DNA of 64,000 bases from FEN-1279 sp964400285 (GTDB taxonomy: Bacteria; Bacteroidota; Ignavibacteria; Tepidaquicellales; Tepidaquicellaceae), in contig CAYNTK010000003.1 in the NCBI GenBank assembly GCA_964400285.1, positions 211,067 to 275,066 of the forward strand, in the 5' to 3' direction. Positions 18,852 to 27,849 of this stretch are shown in pieces. The notes under the pieces were generated by a model that did not search any database, was not told where the DNA came from, and saw only the letters and a list, made by a program, of their open reading frames with translations. Position 1 is the first letter of the stretch. Each line of letters starts with the position of its first letter. The position numbers and the translations under genes are program-made.

Positions 18852-19499
18852 TTAACTATTTAACTTCTTCCAGTCCGCTAAAAACTTTTCCAATCCGATA
18901 TCAGTCAAAGGATGCTTCGCTAATGCTTCTATTACTTTAAACGGCATCGTGCAAACATCCGCTCCAATCATACAGGAATCTACAAAGTGCATTGGATGCC
19001 TGATTGACGCAACAAGAATCTGTGTCTGGTATCCGTAATTATCATATATCTGCCTGATTTTTGCAATCAAATCCATTCCGTTTTCCGAAATATCATCTAA
19101 TCTTCCTACAAAAGGACTTACAAGATATGCTCCCGCTTTTGCCGCAAGCAGTGCCTGTGAAGGCGAGAAGCATAGTGTTACGTTTGTCTTTATTCCTTCT
19201 TCTTTAAATATTTTTACCGCTTTTAAGCCCTCTTTTATTAATGGTACTTTTATAACGATATTTTTGTGAATTTTGGCAAGTTCCCTGCCCTCTTTTAAAA
19301 TGCCTTCGCAATCCGTAGAAACAACTTCAGCACTTATATCACCGTCAACAATGGCACAAATCTTTTCCAGCATATCCCTGAAATTTTTGTGTCCTTCTTT
19401 TGCAACTAAAGATGGATTGGTCGTTACTCCATCTAATAAACCCATATCAGCCGCTTCTTTTATCTCCTTTAAATTGGCTGTGTCTATGAATATTCTCAT
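18852..19499 (-). CDS. Small transaldolase / fructose-6-phosphate aldolase (TalC/MipB type)
   Basis: The 215-residue class I aldolase begins MRIFIDTANLKEIKEAADMG, then GVTTNPSLVAKEG. It has the Schiff-base lysine in IVIKVPLI and the NVTLCFSPSQALLAAKAGA segment. Length and motifs place it in the short TalC/FSA group, which acts either as transaldolase in the pentose phosphate pathway or as fructose-6-phosphate aldolase; the sequence alone does not decide. It is the first gene of a leftward pair with gcvT, separated by 147 bp without a clear terminator. Confidence 0.93.
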   Translation of the reverse strand: MRIFIDTANLKEIKEAADMGLLDGVTTNPSLVAKEGHKNFRDMLEKICAIVDGDISAEVVSTDCEGILKEGRELAKIHKNIVIKVPLIKEGLKAVKIFKEEGIKTNVTLCFSPSQALLAAKAGAYLVSPFVGRLDDISENGMDLIAKIRQIYDNYGYQTQILVASIRHPMHFVDSCMIGADVCTMPFKVIEALAKHPLTDIGLEKFLADWKKLNS

Positions 19500-19677
19500 A
19501 TTCTTAATATTTATTTTATTAAAAGTTTAATTCAGTTCTTTCAATTTATTCAAATTAAATGATATAAAAAATTCAAAAAGAAAGCAGAATAAATGTTATT
19601 TGCAAGATTATATTTAACTAAAATAATTTTCGTGCTCGTAATATCCAACTTGGGAAGCTGGCAATCAACCTTAAGAT

Positions 19678-20133
19678 TTAGGTTAATTCCAATTTTAAGT
19701 ATTGCAATTCTTGAGTTTTTAATAAGGCTTGAAGAAAATTAGACAATTTATTTTTTATTTTTTGGAATTCCAATTCGTGTAGTTCATCAGGAGATTTCGG
19801 AAGTTCATAATCCGTAGGATTAATTCCATTTTTATTAGCTACTCCGTATAACCATTCTTCCAATCGTGGACAAAGCATAACCACTTTGTTATTTCGTTTT
19901 GAATCAACAAAGACTTTTATATTATGATTATTCTTAATTGGTTTCCCTAAACTTGTAATATATTTATTCTGCTGTGTCTGGGGGTCTTCATCGACCATCC
20001 CAATTGAATCACTAACTTTTCCCAATGAATTACAAACATTCCCCTTACTAAAAGAATGCTTTTTTGATTTCTTGGGAATGAAAAAAATATCAAGAAGAGC
20101 TTCATCGTTATCGCATTCAAAATAAACAGTCAT
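19678..20133 (-). CDS. Small putative TOPRIM-like partner of the adjacent AAA ATPase
   Basis: This 151-residue protein is not confidently assignable. The order of acidic residues fits a minimal TOPRIM/OLD-like nuclease fold. A first strand ends in glutamate (TVYFECDND, E6), and a later hydrophobic strand ends in DxD (GMVDEDP, D48 and D50). The KVVMLCPRLEEWL segment at 83-95 then looks like the conserved third strand and helix of small RloB/DUF3226-like proteins. It starts 3 bp after the stop of the AAA ATPase gene, so the two are almost certainly co-translated. I infer an effector nuclease role by analogy with ATPase/TOPRIM defence pairs. A purely regulatory partner is possible. Confidence 0.5.
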   Translation of the reverse strand: MTVYFECDNDEALLDIFFIPKKSKKHSFSKGNVCNSLGKVSDSIGMVDEDPQTQQNKYITSLGKPIKNNHNIKVFVDSKRNNKVVMLCPRLEEWLYGVANKNGINPTDYELPKSPDELHELEFQKIKNKLSNFLQALLKTQELQYLKLELT

Positions 20134-20136
20134 ATT

Positions 20137-21150
20137 TTAATCTTTATATTTATCTAAATTAAAAAACAAACTTGCATCTTCATCTCTTAAATCTAAAATT
20201 TCTTGTTGACTTAATTGTTTTACCTTTGTCTGATAATCTTCAAAATATGTCAGAAATATTCTTAAATCTATGTTCGGAGTTTTTTCTGCTAAGGTTAGCA
20301 GAAAATACGGATTATGAGTCGTTAAGAAAAACTGGTTCGTATTATATTTTGCAATTCTTTCCGCAAGATATTTAGTATATTTGGGGAATAAATAAACATC
20401 CGGTTCATCTAATACTATTGTTGAATCTTTATTTGTTTCTATTATAGCAGTATAAAAAAGAATTCTTTGCAGTGTATCAGCCACTGTATAAAATGGTTGA
20501 GATATTAGAATTCCATCTTTTATTTTTACAATATATATCATTTCCTTTTCAGCTTCTAGAAAGATATTAAACCCGTAATTTTCAAAAATACTATTTGCGA
20601 ATTTTCGCAATTCAGAATTTGTTTTTAGAATTTCTAAAAGATTCTTTCCAGTCGGAGGATAAAGAAAGCTTAATTCTTTACCATCAAAATTTCTATACTT
20701 ATTAAATTTACTGAATTCATAAAATTTAATAGGTGAATCTGTAATTATTTTTTCAGAACGAGCAAATTTTATATCTGAATATTCAGCATTAAAAGTACCC
20801 CCTTTAATTTTTCCTTTTGATACAATCTTAAAAAATTTATCATGATGTACAATAATTTCGTGAGTAAAAGGTTGATTTGTATCTATTTTATAATTCGAAT
20901 ACTTTAAATCAACATTTAATATAATTCTTACATCATTACCAATCATGTTATCATAAAAGAGATTACTTAATTTTTCAAACCTTATTAGGTCTTCTAATTC
21001 GTGGACATATCCAAAACTTAGTAATCCTATTCCTTCTAAAATATTCGTCTTCCCTGAATTCGGCTCACCTATAAAAATATTTACCCTACCGCAATCGAGT
21101 TCTGCTTCCTTAATTGATTTAAAATTATTTATTTTAATATGTTTTATCAT
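20137..21150 (-). CDS. AAA family ATPase (OLD/RecF-like, AAA_15/AAA_21 type)
   Basis: This 337-residue cytoplasmic ABC-like ATPase begins IKHIKINNFKSIKEAELDCG, the usual start of OLD/RecF-type proteins. Walker A is GEPNSGKT at 28-35, Walker B TIVLDEPD at 244-251, and the switch histidine is in FFLTTHNPYFLL (H279). Between them lies a lid region without a canonical LSGGQ. It lacks a C-terminal TOPRIM domain, which OLD nucleases carry in the same chain; the next gene may supply it. Together they resemble split OLD, PARIS or AbiL-like defence modules. Identification as an ATPase is firm; the defence role is inference. Confidence 0.85.
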   Translation of the reverse strand: MIKHIKINNFKSIKEAELDCGRVNIFIGEPNSGKTNILEGIGLLSFGYVHELEDLIRFEKLSNLFYDNMIGNDVRIILNVDLKYSNYKIDTNQPFTHEIIVHHDKFFKIVSKGKIKGGTFNAEYSDIKFARSEKIITDSPIKFYEFSKFNKYRNFDGKELSFLYPPTGKNLLEILKTNSELRKFANSIFENYGFNIFLEAEKEMIYIVKIKDGILISQPFYTVADTLQRILFYTAIIETNKDSTIVLDEPDVYLFPKYTKYLAERIAKYNTNQFFLTTHNPYFLLTLAEKTPNIDLRIFLTYFEDYQTKVKQLSQQEILDLRDEDASLFFNLDKYKD

Positions 21151-21331
21151 ATTATTTTTTTTATAATATAACTTTAAAAAATAATATGTTAAATATCAAT
21201 ATTTTGAACTAATAACAGTAAATTCTTCTAAGTACTTCTACTCACTTAAATTAAGCACTTCCCTCTATTTTCAAATTAAACCAAAGTTTTCATATTTGTA
21301 TAAAATATTTTAAAACTAAATTTTAAAAATT

Positions 21332-22249
21332 ATGAAAACAGGAAGAGACATAAAATTCGTAATCTACCAGGTTCTTTACATCTTTGTAATTTGCGTTATC
21401 GCACTCAAAGGCGCGGACATAAACCTTGTGGAAGTTATAGACAGTGAGCTTGCAAAAAAACTGCAAAGAGAAAGAGATTCTCTAATAGCATTGGGATTGA
21501 TTTCTCCTATCAAATGGGATACAAACAAAATTTATTCTCAGGCAGATTTAGAACTTATTTTGAGAGATTACATTAAGATAGACCAAAAAAAAAGAGATAC
21601 TAATGAAGGAGGAATAACATCAGAAAATCAGACAGGTAATGGTCCAGGTGTAACCACAGGCAATACAGGAAATAATAACAATAGCACAACAAATGAAGGA
21701 ACTACTATCAAGAAACCTGTACCACCGGAATTTACACAGTATACTATGAATAGTATAAAGAACAACTATAATAAAGATTTAATTATTTACGGTGATGGGA
21801 AATTAATTACAACTGTTAAACCCCAAGGTTCCACAACATTAAAGATAGGTAATGAAAAAGAAATCAAATTCGAAGTGGATGGTATCAGCGCATCAACACC
21901 CACCAAAGAAAAACAACCTCCTAAAATCGATATTCAAAAATTTATTTCCGATGGTTCCGATGTCTCGCTTCGCTCTATTCAGGGTAGAGTAGGTTATAGA
22001 GTTACTATTGTATCGAGCTATGCAGGAGATTTAATCGTTAACATCAACGGTCCAGTAAAAATTGATAAAGTAAGTTCAACACAATTCGATATTTCATTAA
22101 ACTTACTTGCTTCTGAATCTGCCTTCGACGCCTGGTCTAAAGGTAAAGTAGAACCTTATAAGGTAAGTTTTACAGTTTCAGTCAAAGATAAATATAATCC
22201 GAAGCATAGCATTTCCCAGATAGGTGTCTTTACTTTCGGAAAATGGTGA
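21332..22249 (+). CDS. Membrane-anchored protein of unknown function with Asn/Gly/Thr-rich linker
   Basis: I do not recognise this 305-residue protein. A single N-terminal hydrophobic helix (IYQVLYIFVICVIALKGADI, about 11-30) has a short cytoplasmic head, so the rest is periplasmic. A charged helical part follows (30-98), then a low-complexity Asn/Gly/Thr linker (about 100-127), and a C-terminal beta-rich domain (about 140-305) that looks immunoglobulin-like (GYRVTIVSSYAGDLIVNING, VSFTVSVKDKYNP). The architecture recalls GldM-like or PorM-like envelope proteins, but no diagnostic motif is present. It is isolated, divergent from the AAA/TOPRIM-like pair across 181 bp. Confidence 0.75.
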   Translation: MKTGRDIKFVIYQVLYIFVICVIALKGADINLVEVIDSELAKKLQRERDSLIALGLISPIKWDTNKIYSQADLELILRDYIKIDQKKRDTNEGGITSENQTGNGPGVTTGNTGNNNNSTTNEGTTIKKPVPPEFTQYTMNSIKNNYNKDLIIYGDGKLITTVKPQGSTTLKIGNEKEIKFEVDGISASTPTKEKQPPKIDIQKFISDGSDVSLRSIQGRVGYRVTIVSSYAGDLIVNINGPVKIDKVSSTQFDISLNLLASESAFDAWSKGKVEPYKVSFTVSVKDKYNPKHSISQIGVFTFGKW

Positions 22250-22320
22250 TAAATACAAAATAAAAAATAAACACGAAAAACTAAAATATCAGTGCCCTTA
22301 GTGTATAATTGGTAATTGCT

Positions 22321-22980
22321 CTATAACAAATTTCTGTTATATATCGCAAACTGCAATAACTTATTATATCCTTTTAGGTTCAGCTTTTTGCATATATTAT
22401 TCCTGTGATTTTGTACTGTGCGAATACTTATGAATAGTTTTTCTGCAATTTCCCTGCTGGTCTTGTTCTCTGCAACTTTTTTAAGCACCTGCTTTTCTGC
22501 GATTGTGAGGTGCATCAGCCCGGGGTTATCAGTATCGAGAGTCCTCTGCTTGTTTTTTCCTTTTACAAGATAATTCAAAACTCCCGGGCTGAAATAGTAC
22601 TCCCCGCTTAATACATCCTCGAGACATTTTATAATTTCGTTTGATGCACAATCTTTTAATACATATGCAGATACATCGAGATTTATTGCCTCATTAAAAT
22701 AATCTTCGTCTTTATACATTGTCAGAATAATAATTTTTGTCAGAAGTTTTTCTTTGTTCACAGCTCTAGTAACCTCGAGACCGTTCATATAAGGCATATT
22801 AATGTCCAGAATGGCAATTTCAGGTTTATGATTTCTTATAAATTCTAATGCCTCCGTTCCGTTCGCAGCTTCTCCTATTACATTATAATCGGGATGTTCC
22901 TTTATAATATTGATTAAACCGCTTCTGATAAGTGGATGGTCATCTGCTACGATTATTTCTGTAGTTTTTCTTTCAGTCAT
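22321..22980 (-). CDS. NarL/LuxR-family response regulator
   Basis: This 219-residue regulator has an N-terminal receiver domain with the acidic pair D13-D14, phospho-acceptor D59 in AILDINMP and the TMYKDE region. The C-terminal LuxR-type helix-turn-helix reads LTIAEKQVLKKVAENKTSRE followed by ISIRTVQNHRNNICKKL. It overlaps the histidine kinase gene by 4 bp (ATGA), so the two form a cognate pair. Target genes cannot be read. The divergent upstream neighbour is the orphan membrane protein gene. Confidence 0.95.
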   Translation of the reverse strand: MTERKTTEIIVADDHPLIRSGLINIIKEHPDYNVIGEAANGTEALEFIRNHKPEIAILDINMPYMNGLEVTRAVNKEKLLTKIIILTMYKDEDYFNEAINLDVSAYVLKDCASNEIIKCLEDVLSGEYYFSPGVLNYLVKGKNKQRTLDTDNPGLMHLTIAEKQVLKKVAENKTSREIAEKLFISIRTVQNHRNNICKKLNLKGYNKLLQFAIYNRNLL

Positions 22981-23819
22981 AATCTTGAAGGTATTAATAT
23001 TTTAAATTTTGTTCCTTTTTGTTGTTTAGAATTTATTTTTATACTTCCACCACAAAAAATAGTTCTGTAATTTATATTATCAAATCCCAGTCCTTTCTTT
23101 TCTTTTAGTTTTTTAATTTCAAAGCCAATTCCGTTATCTTCAATCTCTACTATAAGATTTCCTGATTTGAAGTGAATGTTAACATTAACCTCTGTAGCTT
23201 TTGAATGTTTTAAAATATTACTTATGCATTCCTGAACTATTCTATATATATTTAATTCTATATTTTTTTCAAAAATATTATCAATCTCTCCAACAGATAA
23301 ATTCAGTATAATCTCTGACGCATAAAAAGCATTTTCAACCATAGATAATAATGATTTTCTTAAACCAAGTTTTTCGATTTTATTCGGATATAAATTCGAT
23401 GAAACAAATCTTAACTCGTCTATAGCTTCAGTTAACAGTATATTAATTTTATTAAGCTCTTCATATTCTTTTGATTCGACGTTGTAATTATTAGTAATTT
23501 TTATCACATCATTATTCAATATTATTAGATTTTGTCCTAAACTGTCGTGTAATTCAGATGCAATTCTTCTATAATTATCATCTTGTTGTTGTATAAATTT
23601 GCTTATTAGTTTTTCTCTTTCGATTTCAACATTTTTTAAATATCTGTATGCGTAATAAAGTAAAACAACAAATAATATAACAAGTAAAATCAAAATACGC
23701 CATAAAAACCATTTCGATTCCCAAAATGGGACTGATGATAGCTTTAACTGAAAATAAAAATCTATAATAATAAATAGTAAAACAAGTATCAAAATCCAGC
23801 GGTAAGTTGAGTTTCTCAT
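22977..23819 (-). CDS. Sensor histidine kinase of the NarX/DesK (HisKA_3) type
   Basis: The 280-residue kinase has two membrane helices (about 6-24 and 38-58) joined by only about 13 residues, so there is no real periplasmic sensor domain. The dimerisation/phospho-acceptor helix is RRIASELHDSLGQNL with His91. The ATPase part has VEIEDNGIGFEI and KGLGFDNINYR. Sensing is therefore probably intramembrane, as in DesK, or through another protein. It is upstream of and overlaps the response regulator. Confidence 0.93.
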   Translation of the reverse strand: MRNSTYRWILILVLLFIIIDFYFQLKLSSVPFWESKWFLWRILILLVILFVVLLYYAYRYLKNVEIEREKLISKFIQQQDDNYRRIASELHDSLGQNLIILNNDVIKITNNYNVESKEYEELNKINILLTEAIDELRFVSSNLYPNKIEKLGLRKSLLSMVENAFYASEIILNLSVGEIDNIFEKNIELNIYRIVQECISNILKHSKATEVNVNIHFKSGNLIVEIEDNGIGFEIKKLKEKKGLGFDNINYRTIFCGGSIKINSKQQKGTKFKILIPSRL

Positions 23820-23889
23820 TTTAATTTTATTACTATAAGTAATTTATTAATAAATAGTAACTATTTTAAATTCCAAAAGCTAAGAAAAT

Positions 23890-25326
23890 TTAATGTAATT
23901 TTTTAACTTTACTATTCCAAAACACATAAAACGGAATTCCAACTAATACAAGCCCTAACCCTATCCCTGCATCACGGGGATTTTGAATAATCGTAACAAC
24001 TACAAGAGTAAAACTAAACAAAACAAAAATTGCTGGAATGATAGGATATCCAAAAACTTTGTATGGTCTTGGTTCTTCTTTCATTTTTTTTCTTAAAACA
24101 AATACCCCAAATGCTCCCATACCATAAAATATAAATGAAGCAAAAAGTAGCATATCTGTCAATTGGTCAAATGAACCAGAAAGCACAAGTATGGATGCCC
24201 ATATGCATTGAATTAAAAGAGAAATATAAGGTGTTCGATATTTTGAATGATGCCTACCTGCATTTAAAAAAAATAATTTATCTCTTGCCATAGCAAAATA
24301 AATTCTCGATGAGGCAAGTATTGTTCCATTCGTAGTCCCGAAAGTGGAGACCATAATTAAAATAGAAATAAAAAGGACACCATATGTCCCAAGAAATTTT
24401 CTCATAACTTCTACTGCAATTATACTATGTTGTGTTTTGGATATTTCTATAATCTCATCAACAGGCATAACATAAATATAAGCAAAATTAACTGCGAGAT
24501 ATATAATAATAACTATAATTACACCCCCATAAAGAGAAACTGGAATATTTTTTTTAGGATTTTTCACCTCACCTCCAAGATATCCAATATTATTCCAGCC
24601 GTCATAAGCCCAAAATGCACCTAGCATAGCTGCGAACATTGCACCAAATAATCCAAGTGATGTATCATAACTAAATCCGCTTCGCTCAAGTATTGGAGTT
24701 GCATTCGAAAAACTTCCTCCGCTAATTGTCAGGCCCAATATTATAATTGCAAAAATTCCAAGAACTTTTAATACAGTAAAAACATTTGCAATAGTTCCAC
24801 CAAAGACTACACCAAAATAATTTGCTGTAGTTAGAAAAATTAGCGTAAATATCGTTAATGCTTTTACTCCAAAACCTTCAAATGGGAAGAATATACCAAG
24901 CACAGAAATATTTTCGATGTGTTCAGGGAAATGCGGAAGAGGAATAACGGCGTTAACGGATTCAGAAAACACATAAGCTATCGAAGCAATAGAAGCCGAT
25001 TGAATCACAGAAAAACAAGACCATCCATATAAAAATGCAAATGCTTTCCCATACATATTTTTAAAGTAAACATATTGTCCACCAGGCTCTGCGATTAGTC
25101 CGGCAATTTCTGCATTTGTTGCCGCGCCAAAGAGTGTGATTATCCCAGGTATTAACCAGCAAAGTAAAATTAAACCGGGAGAACCAAGCTCGACTGACAT
25201 CGGTGCTATTTTTTTAAAAACCCCTGAACCAATCATCGAACTAATTACTATCATTAATGCTGTAAACATTCCTAATCGGGTGAGAAGTCCACTTGAATGA
25301 ATAGAATGAGGATTTTTTTTGTCCAA
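23890..25326 (-). CDS. APC-family amino acid permease
   Basis: This 478-residue protein has 12 predicted membrane helices. The N-terminal helix carries MIVISSMIGSGVFKKIAPMS, the substrate-binding GSG motif of LeuT-fold APC transporters, followed by WLIPGIITLFGAATNAEIAG. FWAYDGWNNIGYLGGEVKNP is the helix 6 region typical of LAT/y+LAT-like permeases. The internal REEs and loop TNGTILASSRIYFAMARDKL also fit. Substrate is likely a neutral or branched amino acid, but this cannot be proven here. It lies 52 bp after the phosphofructokinase gene. Confidence 0.9.
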   Translation of the reverse strand: MDKKNPHSIHSSGLLTRLGMFTALMIVISSMIGSGVFKKIAPMSVELGSPGLILLCWLIPGIITLFGAATNAEIAGLIAEPGGQYVYFKNMYGKAFAFLYGWSCFSVIQSASIASIAYVFSESVNAVIPLPHFPEHIENISVLGIFFPFEGFGVKALTIFTLIFLTTANYFGVVFGGTIANVFTVLKVLGIFAIIILGLTISGGSFSNATPILERSGFSYDTSLGLFGAMFAAMLGAFWAYDGWNNIGYLGGEVKNPKKNIPVSLYGGVIIVIIIYLAVNFAYIYVMPVDEIIEISKTQHSIIAVEVMRKFLGTYGVLFISILIMVSTFGTTNGTILASSRIYFAMARDKLFFLNAGRHHSKYRTPYISLLIQCIWASILVLSGSFDQLTDMLLFASFIFYGMGAFGVFVLRKKMKEEPRPYKVFGYPIIPAIFVLFSFTLVVVTIIQNPRDAGIGLGLVLVGIPFYVFWNSKVKKLH

Positions 25327-25378
25327 TATTTTTTAATTAGAAAATTATTTCAGTAACAAAAAATATTTATAATGCAAA

Positions 25379-26410
25379 TCATTTAAAAAAGACCTGTGCT
25401 ACTTTATATAATTCAGTATCTACGGTCTTAAGCTTTCCAATCGCCTCTTTAATTAGAATATCTGTTATAGTATTAGATTTTATAGCTGCCATTCTTCCAA
25501 ATTTTCCTGCTTTAGCCATTTCAACCGCATATACACCAAACCTTGTTCCAAGCATTCTATCGAATGCTGAAGGCATTCCACCTCTTTGAACATAACCAAG
25601 TATAGTCGCACGGGTCTCAAAACCAGTTCTTTTTTCTATTTCCTCTGCAAGATAATAACTCACGCCACCAAGTCTCTCCCTACCAAAATCATCTAACTTT
25701 TTCTTAATCTTTTTAGTTTTCAATTCATCTTCTATAAATTTTGCTCCCTCTGCAACTACAACAATCGAAAAAAGTTTACCCCTTTTATATCTACTTTTCA
25801 GAATATCTATAATTTCAGAAATTTTTGTTTTTTTCTCAGGAATAACAACGACATCTGCACCTCCTGCAATACCTGAATAAAGTGCAATCCACCCGGCATG
25901 TCTGCCCATTACTTCAAGTATCATAATTCTGTGATGTGATTCAGCCGTTGTATGTAGTCTATCGATTGCCTCGGTAGCAATTCCAACTGCAGTGTCAAAA
26001 CCAAAAGTATAATCTGTTCCATAAATATCGTTATCTATCGTTTTTGGAACACCTATAATGTTAATACCCGACTCATGTGCAAATTGAGCAATATGCATAG
26101 AACCTTCACCTCCTATTGCGATTATTACATCGAATCCTTCCTTTGATATTTTATGAAGTAATGTATCTTTGCCACCTTTCTGCTCAAAAGGAGAAAATCG
26201 AGAAGTGCCAAGTATTGTCCCACCACGATTAATTATTCCAGCAACATTTTGCAGATTAAGAGGTTTGAAACTTTCATCAAAAATACCTTTCCAACCGTTT
26301 TTAATACCAATTGTTTCATACCCGAACTGGTCTGCTTTTCTCACAATAGCTCTTATTACAGCATTCAATCCAGGACAATCTCCACCACTTGTTAATATTC
26401 CTATTTTCAT
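25379..26410 (-). CDS. pfkA: 6-phosphofructokinase, ATP-type signature (GGEGS)
   Basis: Phosphofructokinase phosphorylates fructose 6-phosphate. The 343-residue protein has the N-terminal ILTSGGDCPGLNAVIRAI, the catalytic GVPKTIDND near 120-128, and LEVMGRHAGW. At the donor-specificity position it has Gly103 (IGGEGSMHI), the residue normally found in ATP-using enzymes. It also has Lys123 where classical ATP enzymes have Gly, which places it in the mixed group III subfamily. It lies directly after a second phosphofructokinase gene. Confidence 0.93.
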   Translation of the reverse strand: MKIGILTSGGDCPGLNAVIRAIVRKADQFGYETIGIKNGWKGIFDESFKPLNLQNVAGIINRGGTILGTSRFSPFEQKGGKDTLLHKISKEGFDVIIAIGGEGSMHIAQFAHESGINIIGVPKTIDNDIYGTDYTFGFDTAVGIATEAIDRLHTTAESHHRIMILEVMGRHAGWIALYSGIAGGADVVVIPEKKTKISEIIDILKSRYKRGKLFSIVVVAEGAKFIEDELKTKKIKKKLDDFGRERLGGVSYYLAEEIEKRTGFETRATILGYVQRGGMPSAFDRMLGTRFGVYAVEMAKAGKFGRMAAIKSNTITDILIKEAIGKLKTVDTELYKVAQVFFK

Positions 26411-26492
26411 AGTTAATTATTTTTTATAGCTTTACAAAACTATTGCAATTGTTGGTGTAATAATGTTTTATAAAAATAATAAAAAAACTTTC

Positions 26493-27815
26493 TTATTTCT
26501 TACTTTTAGTTTTTGTAATTTCACTTTGCCCTACTTTGTCTTTTACCGGTGGGTTGTTGGTCAAATACTTGAATCTCTCAATAAATTCTTCCGTTTTCAT
26601 ATTTCCAATTAAAGCAAACCTTGCAACATTTTTTATTTCATCAAAATCAGATTTCTCTAATCTAATCATATATTTCCTTGCTACTTGATAACTATCGGAA
26701 TCAACATCAACTTCCCTGGTATTGATTCTTCCATCTTTGTTTATAATATCCTCAAATTTAATCGGAATAAGTTGTCCTTTGTCAACCGTTACGATTGCAC
26801 CTGAATTTCCAGTTAATAAATACCTGACCGCAGCATAACCCAAATCCTGCGTATATTCACAATCATATGGTATTGGAGACGCACACCTCAATTCATATCC
26901 GATATCTTTATTTACTATAGTTACATTTATACCTCTTTCACGAAGTCTTCTTCTTACTTCGTCTTTTGTAATTCTTCCAATGTCTATTTCCGATAGTCTT
27001 ATGTTACCATGTAAATCCTTTTCAAGATTTACGTAAGGATGGTTCCTGAGTTCTTCTTGGTCGATTCTTGTAATTATACCTTCAGCTAATACTGCTATAC
27101 CATAATTACTTCCCTGTGCCATTCTTTTAATAATCGAAGCTTCTAAAATATCACAAACAGTTTCAAAACTAATTGTCCTATCTCTAAATTCTTCACCAAT
27201 AATCGTTAGTGTTGCACCCGCAGCTTTTCCAATTCCAAGGGCAAGATGTCCAGCTTTTCTTCCCATCGATACTACATAATACCACCGCCTTGTTGTTGCA
27301 GCATCGACCATTAAAGATTGAACAATATGAAATCCAAAATCGCGTGCAGTCTGATATCCGAATGTAGGCATATTACCGGGAAGAGGTAAATCATTATCGA
27401 TTGTTTTAGGTACATGTGCAACCTGAATCTGACCCGAAGCTAATTGGTCAATTTTAAATGCACTTGTCGCAGTATCATCTCCTCCGATGGTTACAAGATA
27501 ATCTACGGAAAGTTGTGTTAATGCTTTGATTGTTGCATCTAACATTTCTTTACTTTTTGCAGGATTTACTCTGGAAGTATGCAATATGCTTCCACCACTG
27601 TAATGAATTCTTGAAACATCTTCAATCCTTAATTCCGTTGTATGACTTGAATCACCTTTACTTAGATATTCAAATCCATCATAAATACCAATTACATTCA
27701 GACCTGAATTAATTGCTTCAATTGTTACTGACCTGATAACACCATTAATACCCGGAGCAGGTCCTCCTCCAACTAAAATAGCGAGCGTTTTTTTGTGATA
27801 ATGTTCTTCTGGCAT
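26493..27815 (-). CDS. pfp: 6-phosphofructokinase, pyrophosphate-type signature (GGDD)
   Basis: The 440-residue protein starts with LAILVGGGPAPGINGVIRSV and carries IGGDDTATSAF (Asp114) and VPKTIDND (Lys137). Aspartate at the first site together with lysine at the second is the recognised signature of PPi-dependent phosphofructokinases, which are reversible and can serve gluconeogenesis. SMGRKAGHLALGIGKAAGAT and AVLAEG follow. It is about 100 residues longer than the neighbour because of a C-terminal extension. It is 82 bp upstream of the ATP-type gene. Donor assignment rests on the two residues only. Confidence 0.85.
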   Translation of the reverse strand: MPEEHYHKKTLAILVGGGPAPGINGVIRSVTIEAINSGLNVIGIYDGFEYLSKGDSSHTTELRIEDVSRIHYSGGSILHTSRVNPAKSKEMLDATIKALTQLSVDYLVTIGGDDTATSAFKIDQLASGQIQVAHVPKTIDNDLPLPGNMPTFGYQTARDFGFHIVQSLMVDAATTRRWYYVVSMGRKAGHLALGIGKAAGATLTIIGEEFRDRTISFETVCDILEASIIKRMAQGSNYGIAVLAEGIITRIDQEELRNHPYVNLEKDLHGNIRLSEIDIGRITKDEVRRRLRERGINVTIVNKDIGYELRCASPIPYDCEYTQDLGYAAVRYLLTGNSGAIVTVDKGQLIPIKFEDIINKDGRINTREVDVDSDSYQVARKYMIRLEKSDFDEIKNVARFALIGNMKTEEFIERFKYLTNNPPVKDKVGQSEITKTKSKK

Positions 27816-27849
27816 ATTAATAAATTTAAATATTATTTATAAAAACATA

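Noticed and set aside
19593..19742. 49-codon plus-strand frame (MLFARLYLTK...)
   Set aside because: It overlaps the 3' end of the TOPRIM-like gene in antisense and has no motif or ribosome-binding site.
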